Below, in pieces: positions 33,945 to 40,992 of a stretch of 60,309 nucleotides of DNA. How positions within the stretch are numbered: the first letter of the stretch is position 1; the number at the start of each line of letters is the position of its first letter. Source of the DNA: a virus. The notes beneath the pieces were generated by a model that saw only the letters and a list, made by a program, of their open reading frames with translations, made no database searches and was not told the DNA's origin. A program made the position numbers and the translations under genes. The stretch covers positions 1 to 60,309 of IMG/VR virus record IMGVR_UViG_3300050821_008749; one strand, written 5' to 3'.

Positions 33945-34573
33945 ATGAAATAATATTGGATCAGTTGAAACAAGTATGCGGTGCTCCGGATAGCGCTGCG
34001 CGTTTTATTGATCCGCTTAATAAATATACTGCTCAGTACGATATAAATACGCATAGTCGGTTATGCGGCTTTATAGGGCAAGTGTCAGAAGAGTCAGCCG
34101 CATTTGGCAAATGCTTGGAAGACATAACCGATACGCAAGCCGATCGAATGTACGGTAAGCGAAAGGACCTGGGAAATACTCAACCAGGGGATGGTGCCAG
34201 GTTTAAAGGACGGGGGCTTATCCAAATAACGGGTCGTAACGGCTATAGAGATGCTAGTATGCACCTGTACAAGGATTTACGTTTGCTTACCAATCCCGAG
34301 CTATTAGAGCAGCCAGACGGCGCCGTACAATCGGCCTGTTGGTATTGGTTTAACCGGGGACTCAATTCTGTTATGGATGTTCCATTGAACTATCAATTTA
34401 AGGTCAAAGTGAATGGAAAGCCTGAGGTTTTCACTACCTATCAATGGGTGACTGAGAAGATCAATGGGGGCCAGAATGGGTATACTACCAGGTTGAAATT
34501 TTTTAATAAGGCCCAGGAAATATTTCCAAAGGATCCAGCTATTGCACCTACGCCACAAATAAAATCAAAATAA
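33941..34573 (+). CDS. GH19-type endolysin (chitinase-like lysozyme)
   Basis: 210 residues. Catalytic region LCGFIGQVSEESAAF aligns with the HES motif of phage GH19 endolysins, so E51 is the likely acid; the usual His before it is Glu. ARFKGRGLIQITGRNGYRDA is the diagnostic substrate-cleft motif, and SACWYWFNRGLN and EKINGGQNGYTTRL match the C-terminal half. It cuts peptidoglycan glycan strands at the end of infection. No signal peptide, so it needs the nearby holin-like proteins for release. Confidence 0.9.
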   Translation: MNEIILDQLKQVCGAPDSAARFIDPLNKYTAQYDINTHSRLCGFIGQVSEESAAFGKCLEDITDTQADRMYGKRKDLGNTQPGDGARFKGRGLIQITGRNGYRDASMHLYKDLRLLTNPELLEQPDGAVQSACWYWFNRGLNSVMDVPLNYQFKVKVNGKPEVFTTYQWVTEKINGGQNGYTTRLKFFNKAQEIFPKDPAIAPTPQIKSK

Positions 34574-34575
34574 TC

Positions 34576-34827
34576 ATGAACGAAATTAAGATTCCTACTG
34601 TAGGTAGACAGGTGCATTTTTTTCCGGTAGCTGAAAACGATAGCATAATCAGAGTTAACGGTGTTACCTTAGCTCCGGCTATAGTCATTCAAGGTTTTGA
34701 TCTTAGCGTGAATATGCAAGTATTTACGATGAGCGGAGACGCGCTAAATGTATTAAGGTACAGCGTACCTCATAAAACTATCGCGTTAGAAGGCCAATCT
34801 TATTGGGACTGGCCCGAAATCCATTAA
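34576..34827 (+). CDS. Paralog of the 7389-7649 minus-strand protein
   Basis: 83 residues: IPTVGRQVHFFP at the start, APAIVIQGF in the middle, LRYSVPHK and SYWDWPEIH at the end, collinear with the minus-strand protein at 7389. Here it closes the lysis operon before a terminator. Function unknown. Confidence 0.65.
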   Translation: MNEIKIPTVGRQVHFFPVAENDSIIRVNGVTLAPAIVIQGFDLSVNMQVFTMSGDALNVLRYSVPHKTIALEGQSYWDWPEIH

Positions 34828-34852
34828 ACGCGTAGTGGTTTTTAAGGAAGAC

Positions 34853-34882
34853 CCCCGGTTGTTTCTACTTCCGGGGTTTTTT
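34853..34882 (+). terminator. Intrinsic terminator of the late/lysis operon
   Basis: CCCCGG (34853-34858) pairs with CCGGGG (34871-34876), followed directly by TTTTTT. Positioned 26 nt after the last stop, between late genes and the early-region promoter. Confidence 0.8.
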
Positions 34883-34894
34883 ACGCCTTATAAA

Positions 34895-34932
34895 ATAAAT
34901 CTTGAATATAGGTCGTTTAATTCAAGATTTAT
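34895..34932. promoter_or_regulatory. 13-bp inverted repeat overlapping a promoter, candidate operator
   Basis: ATAAATCTTGAAT (34895-34907) and ATTCAAGATTTAT (34920-34932) are exact reverse complements separated by 12 nt. The right arm covers the region between the -33 and -7 elements of the adjoining promoter. Typical operator geometry for an HTH dimer. Confidence 0.6.
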
Positions 34933-34943
34933 GTATATCTTTG
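34914..34943 (+). promoter_or_regulatory. Early promoter P1
   Basis: GTTTAATTCAA at the -33 side and TATCTTTG at 34936-34943 as -7 box, 22 nt before the ATG at 34966. It shares the TTTAATTCAA block with the promoters at 35281, 37782 and 60076. Confidence 0.75.
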
Positions 34944-34965
34944 ACTAAACAAATAATAACATACT

Positions 34966-35211
34966 ATGACAAATCAGGAAACTGGACAAAAAATGGCGCT
35001 TCTGGCGCACAACGCGAGGGCTTACGCTGAGATGCTGACGCTTTCAGCGAAAGAATTAAATGCCTTGGCTACTGTGCTAGAAATACAGCCAGATGCAGAG
35101 GCCGAAAACGCCTATCAATTAGACCTGATTCTAAAAGCAGCACTTAAATCATTCAGATTTATTGCGACGGATGTTAGAGTTACGCTGGAATCATTGAACC
35201 GGCCTATCTAA
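34966..35211 (+). CDS. Small helical early protein
   Basis: 81 residues with its own promoter and terminator, a single-gene unit. Predicted almost wholly helical (LAHNARAYAEMLTLSAKELN, YQLDLILKAALKSFRFIATD). No family recognised. Isolated strong expression right after the lysis terminator suggests a host-takeover protein. Confidence 0.6.
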   Translation: MTNQETGQKMALLAHNARAYAEMLTLSAKELNALATVLEIQPDAEAENAYQLDLILKAALKSFRFIATDVRVTLESLNRPI

Positions 35212-35219
35212 TTGATTTT

Positions 35220-35250
35220 AGCCCCTGGAGTATTATCTAGGGGCTTTTTT
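35220..35250 (+). terminator. Intrinsic terminator after the first early gene
   Basis: AGCCCCT (35220-35226) pairs with AGGGGCT (35239-35245), 12-nt loop, then TTTTTT. Ends the single-gene unit at 34966-35211. Confidence 0.85.
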
Positions 35251-35280
35251 ATGCCCAGAAAAATAAATCTTGAAAAAGGC

Positions 35281-35311
35281 TTGTTTAATTCAACTTTTAA
35301 TTTTAGCTTTG
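35281..35311 (+). promoter_or_regulatory. Early promoter P2
   Basis: TTG at 35281-35283, core TTTAATTCAACTTTT, and -7 TAGCTTTG at 35304-35311. The preceding AAAATAAATCTTGAA is shared with P1. Drives the gene at 35343 and probably the series carrying the leader RNAs. Confidence 0.8.
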
Positions 35312-35342
35312 ATTCATCAAACAAACAATAACACTTTCCTTT

Positions 35343-35582
35343 ATGAAATTACGTCATACAAACTCTTTTACCCGCTCGGTTTCTTTAGAAGAGGGGATTT
35401 TATTTCTGATTTCTTTGGGCTACGTACTATCTCCTAAAGACGAATTGCAGGTGTTAGGATATACGGACGGCACACGCCAGTTAACAAAAAGCGATGGTTG
35501 TGTGACTTATTACGCCAGCGTTTCCCCGAATAGACTAGCTAAAGGCTGTCCTGAAATGCTGCCTTTTGATATTCTTTATTGA
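35343..35582 (+). CDS. Small early protein of unknown function
   Basis: 79 residues, 31 nt after promoter P2. Soluble and beta-rich (EEGILFLISLGYVLSPKDEL, QVLGYTDGTRQLTKSDG). No recognised domain. First gene of the operon that contains the three pseudoknot-like leaders. Confidence 0.55.
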   Translation: MKLRHTNSFTRSVSLEEGILFLISLGYVLSPKDELQVLGYTDGTRQLTKSDGCVTYYASVSPNRLAKGCPEMLPFDILY

Positions 35583-35607
35583 TAAGCTCGCTGGTTTATA
35601 TATCGCC

Positions 35608-35655
35608 GCCTCGCATCGTAAATGGTGCGAGGCTTTGGTGGCAAAACTATTTTAT
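35608..35655 (+). ncRNA. Pseudoknot-like leader RNA, copy A
   Basis: Stem GCCTCGCA (35608-35615) with TGCGAGGC (35626-35633), loop TCGTAAATGG, then TTTGGTGGCAAAACTATTTT up to the ATG at 35656. Loop bases TCGTAAA can pair with the downstream TTGGTGG (wobbles, one A-G mismatch), giving an H-type pseudoknot just before the start codon of the PP-loop gene. Confidence 0.75.
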
Positions 35656-36396
35656 ATGCAAGATAAAAAGGTTTTTATTGGTCTGTCAGGCGGGATAAAT
35701 TCCATGGCCGTTCTTTGTTGGCTAGTTGAGTCTAAAATCATTCCGTCGGAACTGCATCTATTTTATGCGCATTTAAAAGAACATTCACCTGATACTTTTA
35801 AATTCGTTGTTGCTGGTATTAGGTATGCAAGACTTCATTTCCCTAACGTTCATGTTAAAGTGACCCGTAATAGCGTTTTGGCTTTTTTCGAGGAGCAAAA
35901 AATGATTCCACACCCGACTATCAGCCCATGCACTCAGCGGCTTAAAATAGAGCCTATGGAAAGATATTGCGCCGAACACGGAATTACTATAGATCTCATA
36001 GGATATGTTCGTAAGGAAACGCGTAGGATCAAAAGAATGGAAAAAAAGCGAGACGAAAACCTAGATTTGGGCAAGCTATTTCCTATTAGAGACTTCAATG
36101 ATGATTGGTGCTTCGAAATCGTCGATCGACATATAGGTTGGCACCCTGCAATCTATGACATAAAAGATGATACCGGGAAACGGCTATTTACGCACAACAA
36201 TTGCCTGCCCTGTAAAAATATGTATGTAAAGGATATGAGAAATATACAATCTCATTTTCCAGACTACATGAATAAAGCGACTATAACAGCGAACAAGCTA
36301 AAAAAATATTGGGGTCGCAATGCTGAAGATTATTACACGCAATTCGGCCGCGAGGATTTAAACATCCCTCAGTGCGAAATTTGTCAGTTTGATTAA
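35656..36396 (+). CDS. PP-loop / PAPS-reductase-like protein
   Basis: 246 residues from ATG 35656, chosen because the frame upstream runs through the leader RNA hairpin. FIGLSGGINSMAVLCWLVES is the PP-loop that binds ATP or PAPS, residues 11-16 SGGINS. Later features are SPCTQRLKIEPMERYC, a conserved substrate region of phage PAPS-reductase-like proteins, and two Cys pairs (NNCLPCKNM, PQCEICQFD) that could hold zinc or an Fe-S cluster. In phages such enzymes are linked to sulfur chemistry or nucleic-acid modification. Substrate unknown. Expression is probably controlled by leader copy A. Confidence 0.75.
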   Translation: MQDKKVFIGLSGGINSMAVLCWLVESKIIPSELHLFYAHLKEHSPDTFKFVVAGIRYARLHFPNVHVKVTRNSVLAFFEEQKMIPHPTISPCTQRLKIEPMERYCAEHGITIDLIGYVRKETRRIKRMEKKRDENLDLGKLFPIRDFNDDWCFEIVDRHIGWHPAIYDIKDDTGKRLFTHNNCLPCKNMYVKDMRNIQSHFPDYMNKATITANKLKKYWGRNAEDYYTQFGREDLNIPQCEICQFD

Positions 36397-36424
36397 TTAA
36401 TCACCTTTTAAATAGTAAGTAATT

Positions 36425-36640
36425 ATGCCAAAGACAAGAAACACCATTGCACAACGAAAGGTTGAACTGATCAACAAATTGTCTATTCCACATATATTAA
36501 GCGAAACATCTATTTTCAAAAAACCAATAGGAAAGCCTCCACTGGATGCGTATACAGTCGATCATATAAAAGAAGGACTTGCACTTTGGTGGAATAGTTG
36601 GGTAAAGGACGAATTGGATTTTTTAATGGATAAAATTTGA
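36425..36640 (+). CDS. Small basic early protein
   Basis: 71 residues, basic N-terminus (MPKTRNTIAQRKVELINKLS) and a Trp-rich acidic end (LALWWNSWVKDELDFLMDKI). Lies between the PP-loop gene and leader copy B. No family recognised. Confidence 0.5.
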   Translation: MPKTRNTIAQRKVELINKLSIPHILSETSIFKKPIGKPPLDAYTVDHIKEGLALWWNSWVKDELDFLMDKI

Positions 36641-36654
36641 TGATGTTCAAATAG

Positions 36655-36700
36655 CCCGATACCGTAAATGGATCGGGATTTGGCGGCAAAACTATTTTAT
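36655..36700 (+). ncRNA. Pseudoknot-like leader RNA, copy B
   Basis: Stem CCCGAT (36655-36660) with ATCGGG (36672-36677), loop ACCGTAAATGG, then TTTGGCGGCAAAACTATTTT to the ATG at 36701. The stem sequence differs completely from copy A but stays complementary, while loop and tail are conserved. Loop CCGTAAA faces TTGGCGG for a second helix. Confidence 0.75.
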
Positions 36701-36853
36701 ATGCAAGGTGAAAAACTTACCAAAGCCCTTGACTGGTTCAGCAAGGCCGTAAAGATGGAGCAGGAAAATAAACCTACGATGGCCGAAAAAGCAATGGATC
36801 GCGCCATTGCGATGGAGAAAGAAGGCCTGGAGGCCGGCGAATCTTATGATTAG
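36701..36853 (+). CDS. Very small acidic/basic helical protein
   Basis: 50 residues from ATG 36701 after leader copy B. Sequence MQGEKLTKALDWFSKAVKME, then MAEKAMDRAIAMEKEGLEAG suggests two amphipathic helices rich in Met and Lys/Glu. Too short for domain assignment. The conserved leader argues that it is a real regulated gene. Confidence 0.55.
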   Translation: MQGEKLTKALDWFSKAVKMEQENKPTMAEKAMDRAIAMEKEGLEAGESYD

Positions 36854-36873
36854 TTAAAATCTTAGCAATGAGC

Positions 36874-36922
36874 AAACCGGGTACCGTCAATGGACCCGGT
36901 TTTGACGGTAAAACTACATAGT
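36874..36922 (+). ncRNA. Pseudoknot-like leader RNA, copy C
   Basis: Stem AAACCGGGT (36874-36882) with ACCCGGTTT (36894-36902), loop ACCGTCAATGG, tail TTGACGGTAAAACTACATAG to the ATG at 36923. Here the loop ACCGTCAA is an exact 8-base complement of TTGACGGT, with one base at the junction shared by the two helices. This is the clearest of the three pseudoknots. Compared with A and B, several paired positions change together. Confidence 0.8.
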
Positions 36923-37399
36923 ATGAGTACTATAAAAGAGCTACTTCCTAAACCTTCCGATGCTGTTCAAGCCATGATTGGCGGACTTAAAGAGTACGAC
37001 GCTGATCCGAATTTCAGTATATGCATGAAGTCATATGGCAATTCGGATGCATCAGGTGTTTGTTTCGGTTGCGCCGCTACTTGCACAATTCAGCATGTTT
37101 TCAAGTATGCTTTTACTCCCTGGCAAATCAAAAGTACCCTTAGAAGAGCAGCCGCCGTAAACTCAGATTATAGTGCGCTCAATAAATTTGAGTTTATGAT
37201 TAATGGTTTAAGATCGGGCGATTTACACTCGTTATTATACTATTATGGCATAAATATTTACTGTAGTCTTGAATTATCGGAATTATGCAATGAATGGGAT
37301 GCGCTACGCCATTTATATGCATTGAGTACCCATAATTGGAGAGAAAGACTGCCTCGTTGGGACCGCTTGGTAGCCAGGCTCAAATTTCATAACCTTTAA
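36923..37399 (+). CDS. Early protein with a Cys-rich centre
   Basis: 158 residues from ATG 36923. Residues ~40-60 contain C-x(14)-C-x2-C-x4-C spacing (ICMKSYGNSDASGVCFGCAA then TC), possibly a zinc site, followed by helical sequence (IQHVFKYAFTPWQIKSTLRR). No family recognised. Controlled by leader copy C. Confidence 0.55.
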   Translation: MSTIKELLPKPSDAVQAMIGGLKEYDADPNFSICMKSYGNSDASGVCFGCAATCTIQHVFKYAFTPWQIKSTLRRAAAVNSDYSALNKFEFMINGLRSGDLHSLLYYYGINIYCSLELSELCNEWDALRHLYALSTHNWRERLPRWDRLVARLKFHNL

Positions 37400-37410
37400 A
37401 TTCATTTATC

Positions 37411-37785
37411 ATGCTTTACGCTATTGCTATTGCCGTATTTGTTGCTATCATCATCTACCTTCTCATTGAAGTTCAAGTATGGAAGAGGAGGCATAAAAAG
37501 GAGCAAGTAGCTTATCGAGTCAAAAGAAACACTGATAAATTCATAAAAGCTGGCGGAAAGATCCAGCCTATAACTTTTACGATAGGTAACTCAATAGCTT
37601 TTGCCGATTCGCCGCATTTACCTGCTCACGAATTCATAGAACAGCTTAGGAAACTTACCAAGCCTGAAATGTCTCGGTACGTATTAAAAATAGCCGAATA
37701 TCAACCAGCTTCATGGATCGAGTACAAACAAATAGCCCGGAAAGTCATTGAAAATATTTTAGCTGAGCGCGAAAATAATTCTTGA
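37411..37785 (+). CDS. Membrane-anchored early protein
   Basis: 124 residues: N-terminal membrane span (MLYAIAIAVFVAIIIYLLIE), a basic stop-transfer (VWKRRHKKEQ), then a soluble cytoplasmic domain with no known motif. Could act on the host inner membrane early in infection. The next promoter overlaps its 3' end. Confidence 0.55.
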   Translation: MLYAIAIAVFVAIIIYLLIEVQVWKRRHKKEQVAYRVKRNTDKFIKAGGKIQPITFTIGNSIAFADSPHLPAHEFIEQLRKLTKPEMSRYVLKIAEYQPASWIEYKQIARKVIENILAERENNS

Positions 37786-37810
37786 TTAATTCAACTTTTC
37801 TTTATATTTG
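37782..37810 (+). promoter_or_regulatory. Early promoter P3
   Basis: TTGATTAATTCAACTTTT from 37782 and -7 TATATTTG at 37803-37810. The -7 box ends only 4 nt before the ATG at 37815, so the mRNA could be leaderless. It overlaps the stop of the previous gene. Confidence 0.7.
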
Positions 37811-37814
37811 CCTT

Positions 37815-38036
37815 ATGAGTAAAGTAACGAACGCCCACGGGGGCAGACGGAAAGGTGCTGGACGCCCTGCCTTCAGGGCCGGCTGGATTAAGATAAGTAC
37901 GTCACTGCCTAAAAAGCTTTATATAGCCCTGGATCCTAAGAAAATACCAGGAGGTAGCCGGCCTGAATATCTTGCTGAGGCCCTTTTAGAAAGGATGAAA
38001 GCTGATGCTTTAGTACCTGCAACATTCACCTATTAA
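37815..38036 (+). CDS. Small DNA-binding-like protein (AT-hook/RHH type)
   Basis: 73 residues from ATG 37815. Begins AHGGRRKGAGRPAFRAGW, the 'GGRRxGAGRP' basic arm common to small phage and plasmid DNA-binding proteins. It is followed by ISTSLPKKLYIAL and a helix, in the order of a ribbon-helix-helix fold. Directly downstream of promoter P3. Likely a regulator or replication accessory. Confidence 0.6.
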   Translation: MSKVTNAHGGRRKGAGRPAFRAGWIKISTSLPKKLYIALDPKKIPGGSRPEYLAEALLERMKADALVPATFTY

Positions 38037-38045
38037 TGGCGTATT

Positions 38046-38279
38046 ATGGATCTTAGTGACGCGCATTGCGATATGATCAAAGCTGCTTTACATGGTGGCC
38101 GTCGGCAACGGCGAAAAGTGCTTACCTCTAAATTCCAAAAAGATGCTGCTTATATTATTGCTCATTCATCCAGCCGGGAAAATTCTCCTCCTGCTATTCT
38201 GCACCTGCTTAGGCGTTTATTTCGCGCATTGGCTTATCCAAGCGCACAAACGCTTTATCCAAGATACCGCGCCGCCTGA
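38046..38279 (+). CDS. Short ORF overlapping a membrane-protein gene
   Basis: 77 residues. The N-terminal half (LSDAHCDMIKAALHGGRRQR and following) looks like a small basic helical protein, but the last ~40 residues are the out-of-frame shadow of the overlapping membrane protein at 38143-38343. It may be real with a long overlap, or only its start may be meaningful. Confidence 0.35.
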   Translation: MDLSDAHCDMIKAALHGGRRQRRKVLTSKFQKDAAYIIAHSSSRENSPPAILHLLRRLFRALAYPSAQTLYPRYRAA

Positions 38280-38343
38280 AGAGTGCGACTTACCCGATCC
38301 CTATGACGGTATTTACGATTACTTCGACGATGATCATTTGTAA
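38143..38343 (+). CDS. Small membrane protein with acidic tail
   Basis: 66 residues from ATG 38143. Hydrophobic LLILLLIHPAGKILLLLFCT and CLGVYFAHWLIQ followed by an acidic, Asp/Tyr-rich tail (YDGIYDYFDDDHL). Membrane topology is convincing; function unknown. A longer start at 38092 exists. Confidence 0.5.
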   Translation: MLLILLLIHPAGKILLLLFCTCLGVYFAHWLIQAHKRFIQDTAPPEECDLPDPYDGIYDYFDDDHL

Positions 38344-38361
38344 CTTTTAACCATTTATATC

Positions 38362-38829
38362 ATGCCTTTAGAAATCACAGTGACGCATACGCTCGCACCT
38401 GAGCTTTTAAAACTTCTTACTGATGTCGTGGATCGGCTAGGCGAAGGATCGGAAGAAATAACTCCCGAAGCTAAGGAAAAGAAAGAGCGTAAGAAACGTA
38501 CGCCGACGCCTGGCGCTACCGAACTGGGTCTTAATCCAGGACCTGCTTCACCTTCCCAATCATCTGACGCTTTAGGCCTCGGCGCTAAAACGCAATCTAA
38601 CGCAGCTGATCTTGGTTTAGGTGCTGTCCAAAACAAACCTGTCCAGTCATCCGGCGCGATATCCCTGGAAGAGCTTTCTAAGCTTGCTACGGACTTCGCT
38701 ATGGAGAATCCGGAAGTAAATCGGCAGAAAGTCATTGATTTGCTGGGCGAATTCCTGGTACCAAAAATAACCGCACTTGCGCCGAATCAAATCAATGACT
38801 TCCACATGCGCCTGCTGGCCCTTCGTTAA
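38362..38829 (+). CDS. Hypothetical protein upstream of the recombination genes
   Basis: 155 residues with a helical N-terminus, a basic linker (KEKKERKKRTPTPG), a Gly/Leu repeat region and a folded C-terminal ~50 residues (INDFHMRLLALR end). The C-terminal end resembles that of the next gene product (LSEFEQKLSAL). Opens the replication block. Confidence 0.5.
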   Translation: MPLEITVTHTLAPELLKLLTDVVDRLGEGSEEITPEAKEKKERKKRTPTPGATELGLNPGPASPSQSSDALGLGAKTQSNAADLGLGAVQNKPVQSSGAISLEELSKLATDFAMENPEVNRQKVIDLLGEFLVPKITALAPNQINDFHMRLLALR

Positions 38830-38858
38830 GCCTCTTTATTTACCTCTGAACCATTTTT

Positions 38859-39071
38859 ATGCGCCTTCAAAAATCGCCGCTCGATCCGGTTAAGGAACGA
38901 GAAATGGCTGTAAGATCCCGAATCGTTACTAAAATAATGTCGATATTACATAAAAACTCGGGAAAACGAGCGGCGATTAGGGATCTTATTAACTCATATG
39001 GTGTTCGCTATGCCAGCGCGTTACCTGCTGATAAACTTTCTGAGTTCGAACAAAAGCTATCTGCTTTATGA
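38859..39071 (+). CDS. Small protein sharing a C-terminal module with its neighbour
   Basis: 70 residues, basic N-terminal half and C-terminal IRDLINSYGVRYASALPADK, then LSEFEQKLSAL, which parallels the end of the 38362 product. ATGA overlap with the DUF2800 nuclease gene, so probably co-translated with it. Function unknown, perhaps a nuclease partner. Confidence 0.5.
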   Translation: MRLQKSPLDPVKEREMAVRSRIVTKIMSILHKNSGKRAAIRDLINSYGVRYASALPADKLSEFEQKLSAL

Positions 39072-40312
39072 GTCATGCCGTACTTGCTCCGTCAGGTTCT
39101 AATATGTGGTCTATATGTACGAATCAGGCCCGTTTAGCCGCGACTTTTCCCGAAACTACGAGCATATACGCTGAGGAAGGTTCTGCAGCTCATGCTTGGG
39201 CTGAGGCGATGCTTAGGTTATACTTTTTCGATGCTGCGATGCCTAAACCTACATTCAGGAAAGAAACCGATTTAGAGCCCTGGACGATTCGAGAACAGGT
39301 AACAGAAGGCTGGTATCCTTGGAATCCGTCAAATAAAGAGATGGAAGACCACGTGAAAGACTACGTGAATTTCTGCATTGAAACGTATGCCGAATACACT
39401 GTAGTATCTTCAGGTCCTGTAGGAAGCGTCCAAAATGCGCTCACTCCGTCCGTATATGTCGAACAGAAGGTAAGTCTGAATCCAGAAATACCAGAATCCT
39501 ACGGTACCTCTGATTTCGGCATCATCTCCACTGAATACGGAATACTGCATATCATTGACCTGAAATATGGGCAAGGTGTTCCGGTCAGCGCCAAAAAGAA
39601 CAAACAGTTGCTTCTTTACGCTTTCGGAATGCTGAAAAAAATAGGCCCCTTTGCTGATATACATACCGTTCGGGTATCTATCCATCAACCGCGGCTAGAT
39701 TCCAGAAGTACCTATGAAATATCTGCTGAAGAGCTTATCCATTGGGTCACCAATGTAATGGCGCCTTTAGCTGCTAAAGCGTTTTCCGGGAATGGGATTT
39801 ATGCGGCTGGCGAGCATTGTAGGTTTTGTGCGGCCAAAGGAAGCTGCCGGGAACTGACCGCGCATAACCTGAGACTGCAGGAAATATACAAGCTCAGGGA
39901 GGCTGCATTACTTTCTCCAGCTGAAATAGGGTCCGCATTATCGAGATCGGAAATACTCAGTAATTGGGCATCTGCCATAAAAGATTATGCGCTTAATCAG
40001 TTGATAGCCGGTAAAGATATCCCCGGATGGAAACTTATAGCTGGGCGAAGCAATCGGGCTTATGCTGACCAGGAGGCGATCAAAAGCATTCTTAGCGAAG
40101 ATTTTCCGGTAGAAAAATACGAAAAGAAATCACTTATTCCGCTCGGTGAGCTTGAAAAATTGACCGGAAAAGCGTACATTGGAAAGAAGCTTTCTTTATT
40201 CATCATTAAACCTGAGGGCGCTCCTACACTTGCCCCGGCAGATAGTGATAAACAAGAAATAACCCGCGGTAAGGATGCCGCAACAGCATTCAAAGAGTTC
40301 ATCACAGTTTAA
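39068..40312 (+). CDS. DUF2800 PD-(D/E)XK nuclease (Cas4/RecB-like)
   Basis: 414 residues. PSGSNMWSICTNQARLAATF and EEGSAAHAWAEAML are the DUF2800 N-terminal motifs. The catalytic core is YGTSDFGIIS followed by LHIIDLKYGQGVPVSAKKNK, giving the Asp and Asp-x-Lys of PD-(D/E)XK. A late Cys group (EHCRFCAAKGSC) resembles Cas4-type clusters. In phages this gene pairs with DUF2815 and a PolA-type polymerase and acts as a recombination or end-processing nuclease. The same order is seen here. Confidence 0.85.
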   Translation: MSHAVLAPSGSNMWSICTNQARLAATFPETTSIYAEEGSAAHAWAEAMLRLYFFDAAMPKPTFRKETDLEPWTIREQVTEGWYPWNPSNKEMEDHVKDYVNFCIETYAEYTVVSSGPVGSVQNALTPSVYVEQKVSLNPEIPESYGTSDFGIISTEYGILHIIDLKYGQGVPVSAKKNKQLLLYAFGMLKKIGPFADIHTVRVSIHQPRLDSRSTYEISAEELIHWVTNVMAPLAAKAFSGNGIYAAGEHCRFCAAKGSCRELTAHNLRLQEIYKLREAALLSPAEIGSALSRSEILSNWASAIKDYALNQLIAGKDIPGWKLIAGRSNRAYADQEAIKSILSEDFPVEKYEKKSLIPLGELEKLTGKAYIGKKLSLFIIKPEGAPTLAPADSDKQEITRGKDAATAFKEFITV

Positions 40313-40342
40313 CATATCATAAACAATTTAAATCAAGTAATC

Positions 40343-40954
40343 ATGGCTAGCAAAGTCAAAGGAGTAAACTTCATTACAGACGAGGGTCGTCTTAGCTTTT
40401 GTAACGTATTCAAACCCTTCGCAGGTAAAGCAGGCGACAAGCCTAAGTATATGTGCGATTTTCTTTGGCCTAAAACGAACGAGGCTTTCACGAACCGGCT
40501 AATTGCTGCAATGATGGAAGCTGCTGAAAATGGCCGGGAATGGCTCGGACTCGGCCCTACCGATCCTATTGCTTTAAAGAACATTAAGCATCCGGTAAAA
40601 GATGGCGATACCAAGGCCGCTAAGTATCCAGAATATGCTGGTATGTATTTCATCAATGCATCGGCTGCAGAGGATAAAAAACCTGAGGTTTGCGATCTCA
40701 GCGGCCGGATCCTCATGACCGAGCAGGAATTTTATTCCGGATGCTACGGGCGCTTGGATCTTAATATTGTCGTATGGGATCCGGCAAAAGCAAAAGGCAA
40801 CCGAGGGGTCGGTGCATATCTCAATAATGTGCTAAAGACAAAAGACGGTATGGCCCTGGGTGGCGTCCGAAAATCAGCGCAGGAATCTTTCCAAGAACTT
40901 ATCAAAGCAGGTAATCCAGCTGCAGCTACCGGCGCATCCTCTTCTCTATTTTAA
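40343..40954 (+). CDS. DUF2815 single-stranded DNA-binding protein
   Basis: 203 residues. LSFCNVFKPFAGKAGDKPKY, then ENGREWLGLGPTDPIALKNI and DLSGRILMTEQEFYSGCYGR match the DUF2815 family, an OB-fold ssDNA-binding group. It protects replication and recombination intermediates and works with the adjacent DUF2800 nuclease. Its gene ends in a terminator, indicating an independent expression level. Confidence 0.85.
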   Translation: MASKVKGVNFITDEGRLSFCNVFKPFAGKAGDKPKYMCDFLWPKTNEAFTNRLIAAMMEAAENGREWLGLGPTDPIALKNIKHPVKDGDTKAAKYPEYAGMYFINASAAEDKKPEVCDLSGRILMTEQEFYSGCYGRLDLNIVVWDPAKAKGNRGVGAYLNNVLKTKDGMALGGVRKSAQESFQELIKAGNPAAATGASSSLF

Positions 40955-40992
40955 CTCGTTCATTCGGATTAGTCTTTCATGTATGTTGTTAG

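Noticed and set aside
35608-36922. Assignment of the leader RNAs to the preQ1-I riboswitch
   Set aside because: The A-rich tail (CAAAACTA) is similar, but the loop lacks the needed partner bases and the second helix is far longer than in preQ1-I.
34828-38343. Leader RNAs as a conserved N-terminal peptide (AKLFYM) rather than RNA
   Set aside because: The frame from the conserved loop to the tail shifts by one base in copy A, and the stems covary in sequence, so selection is on RNA structure.
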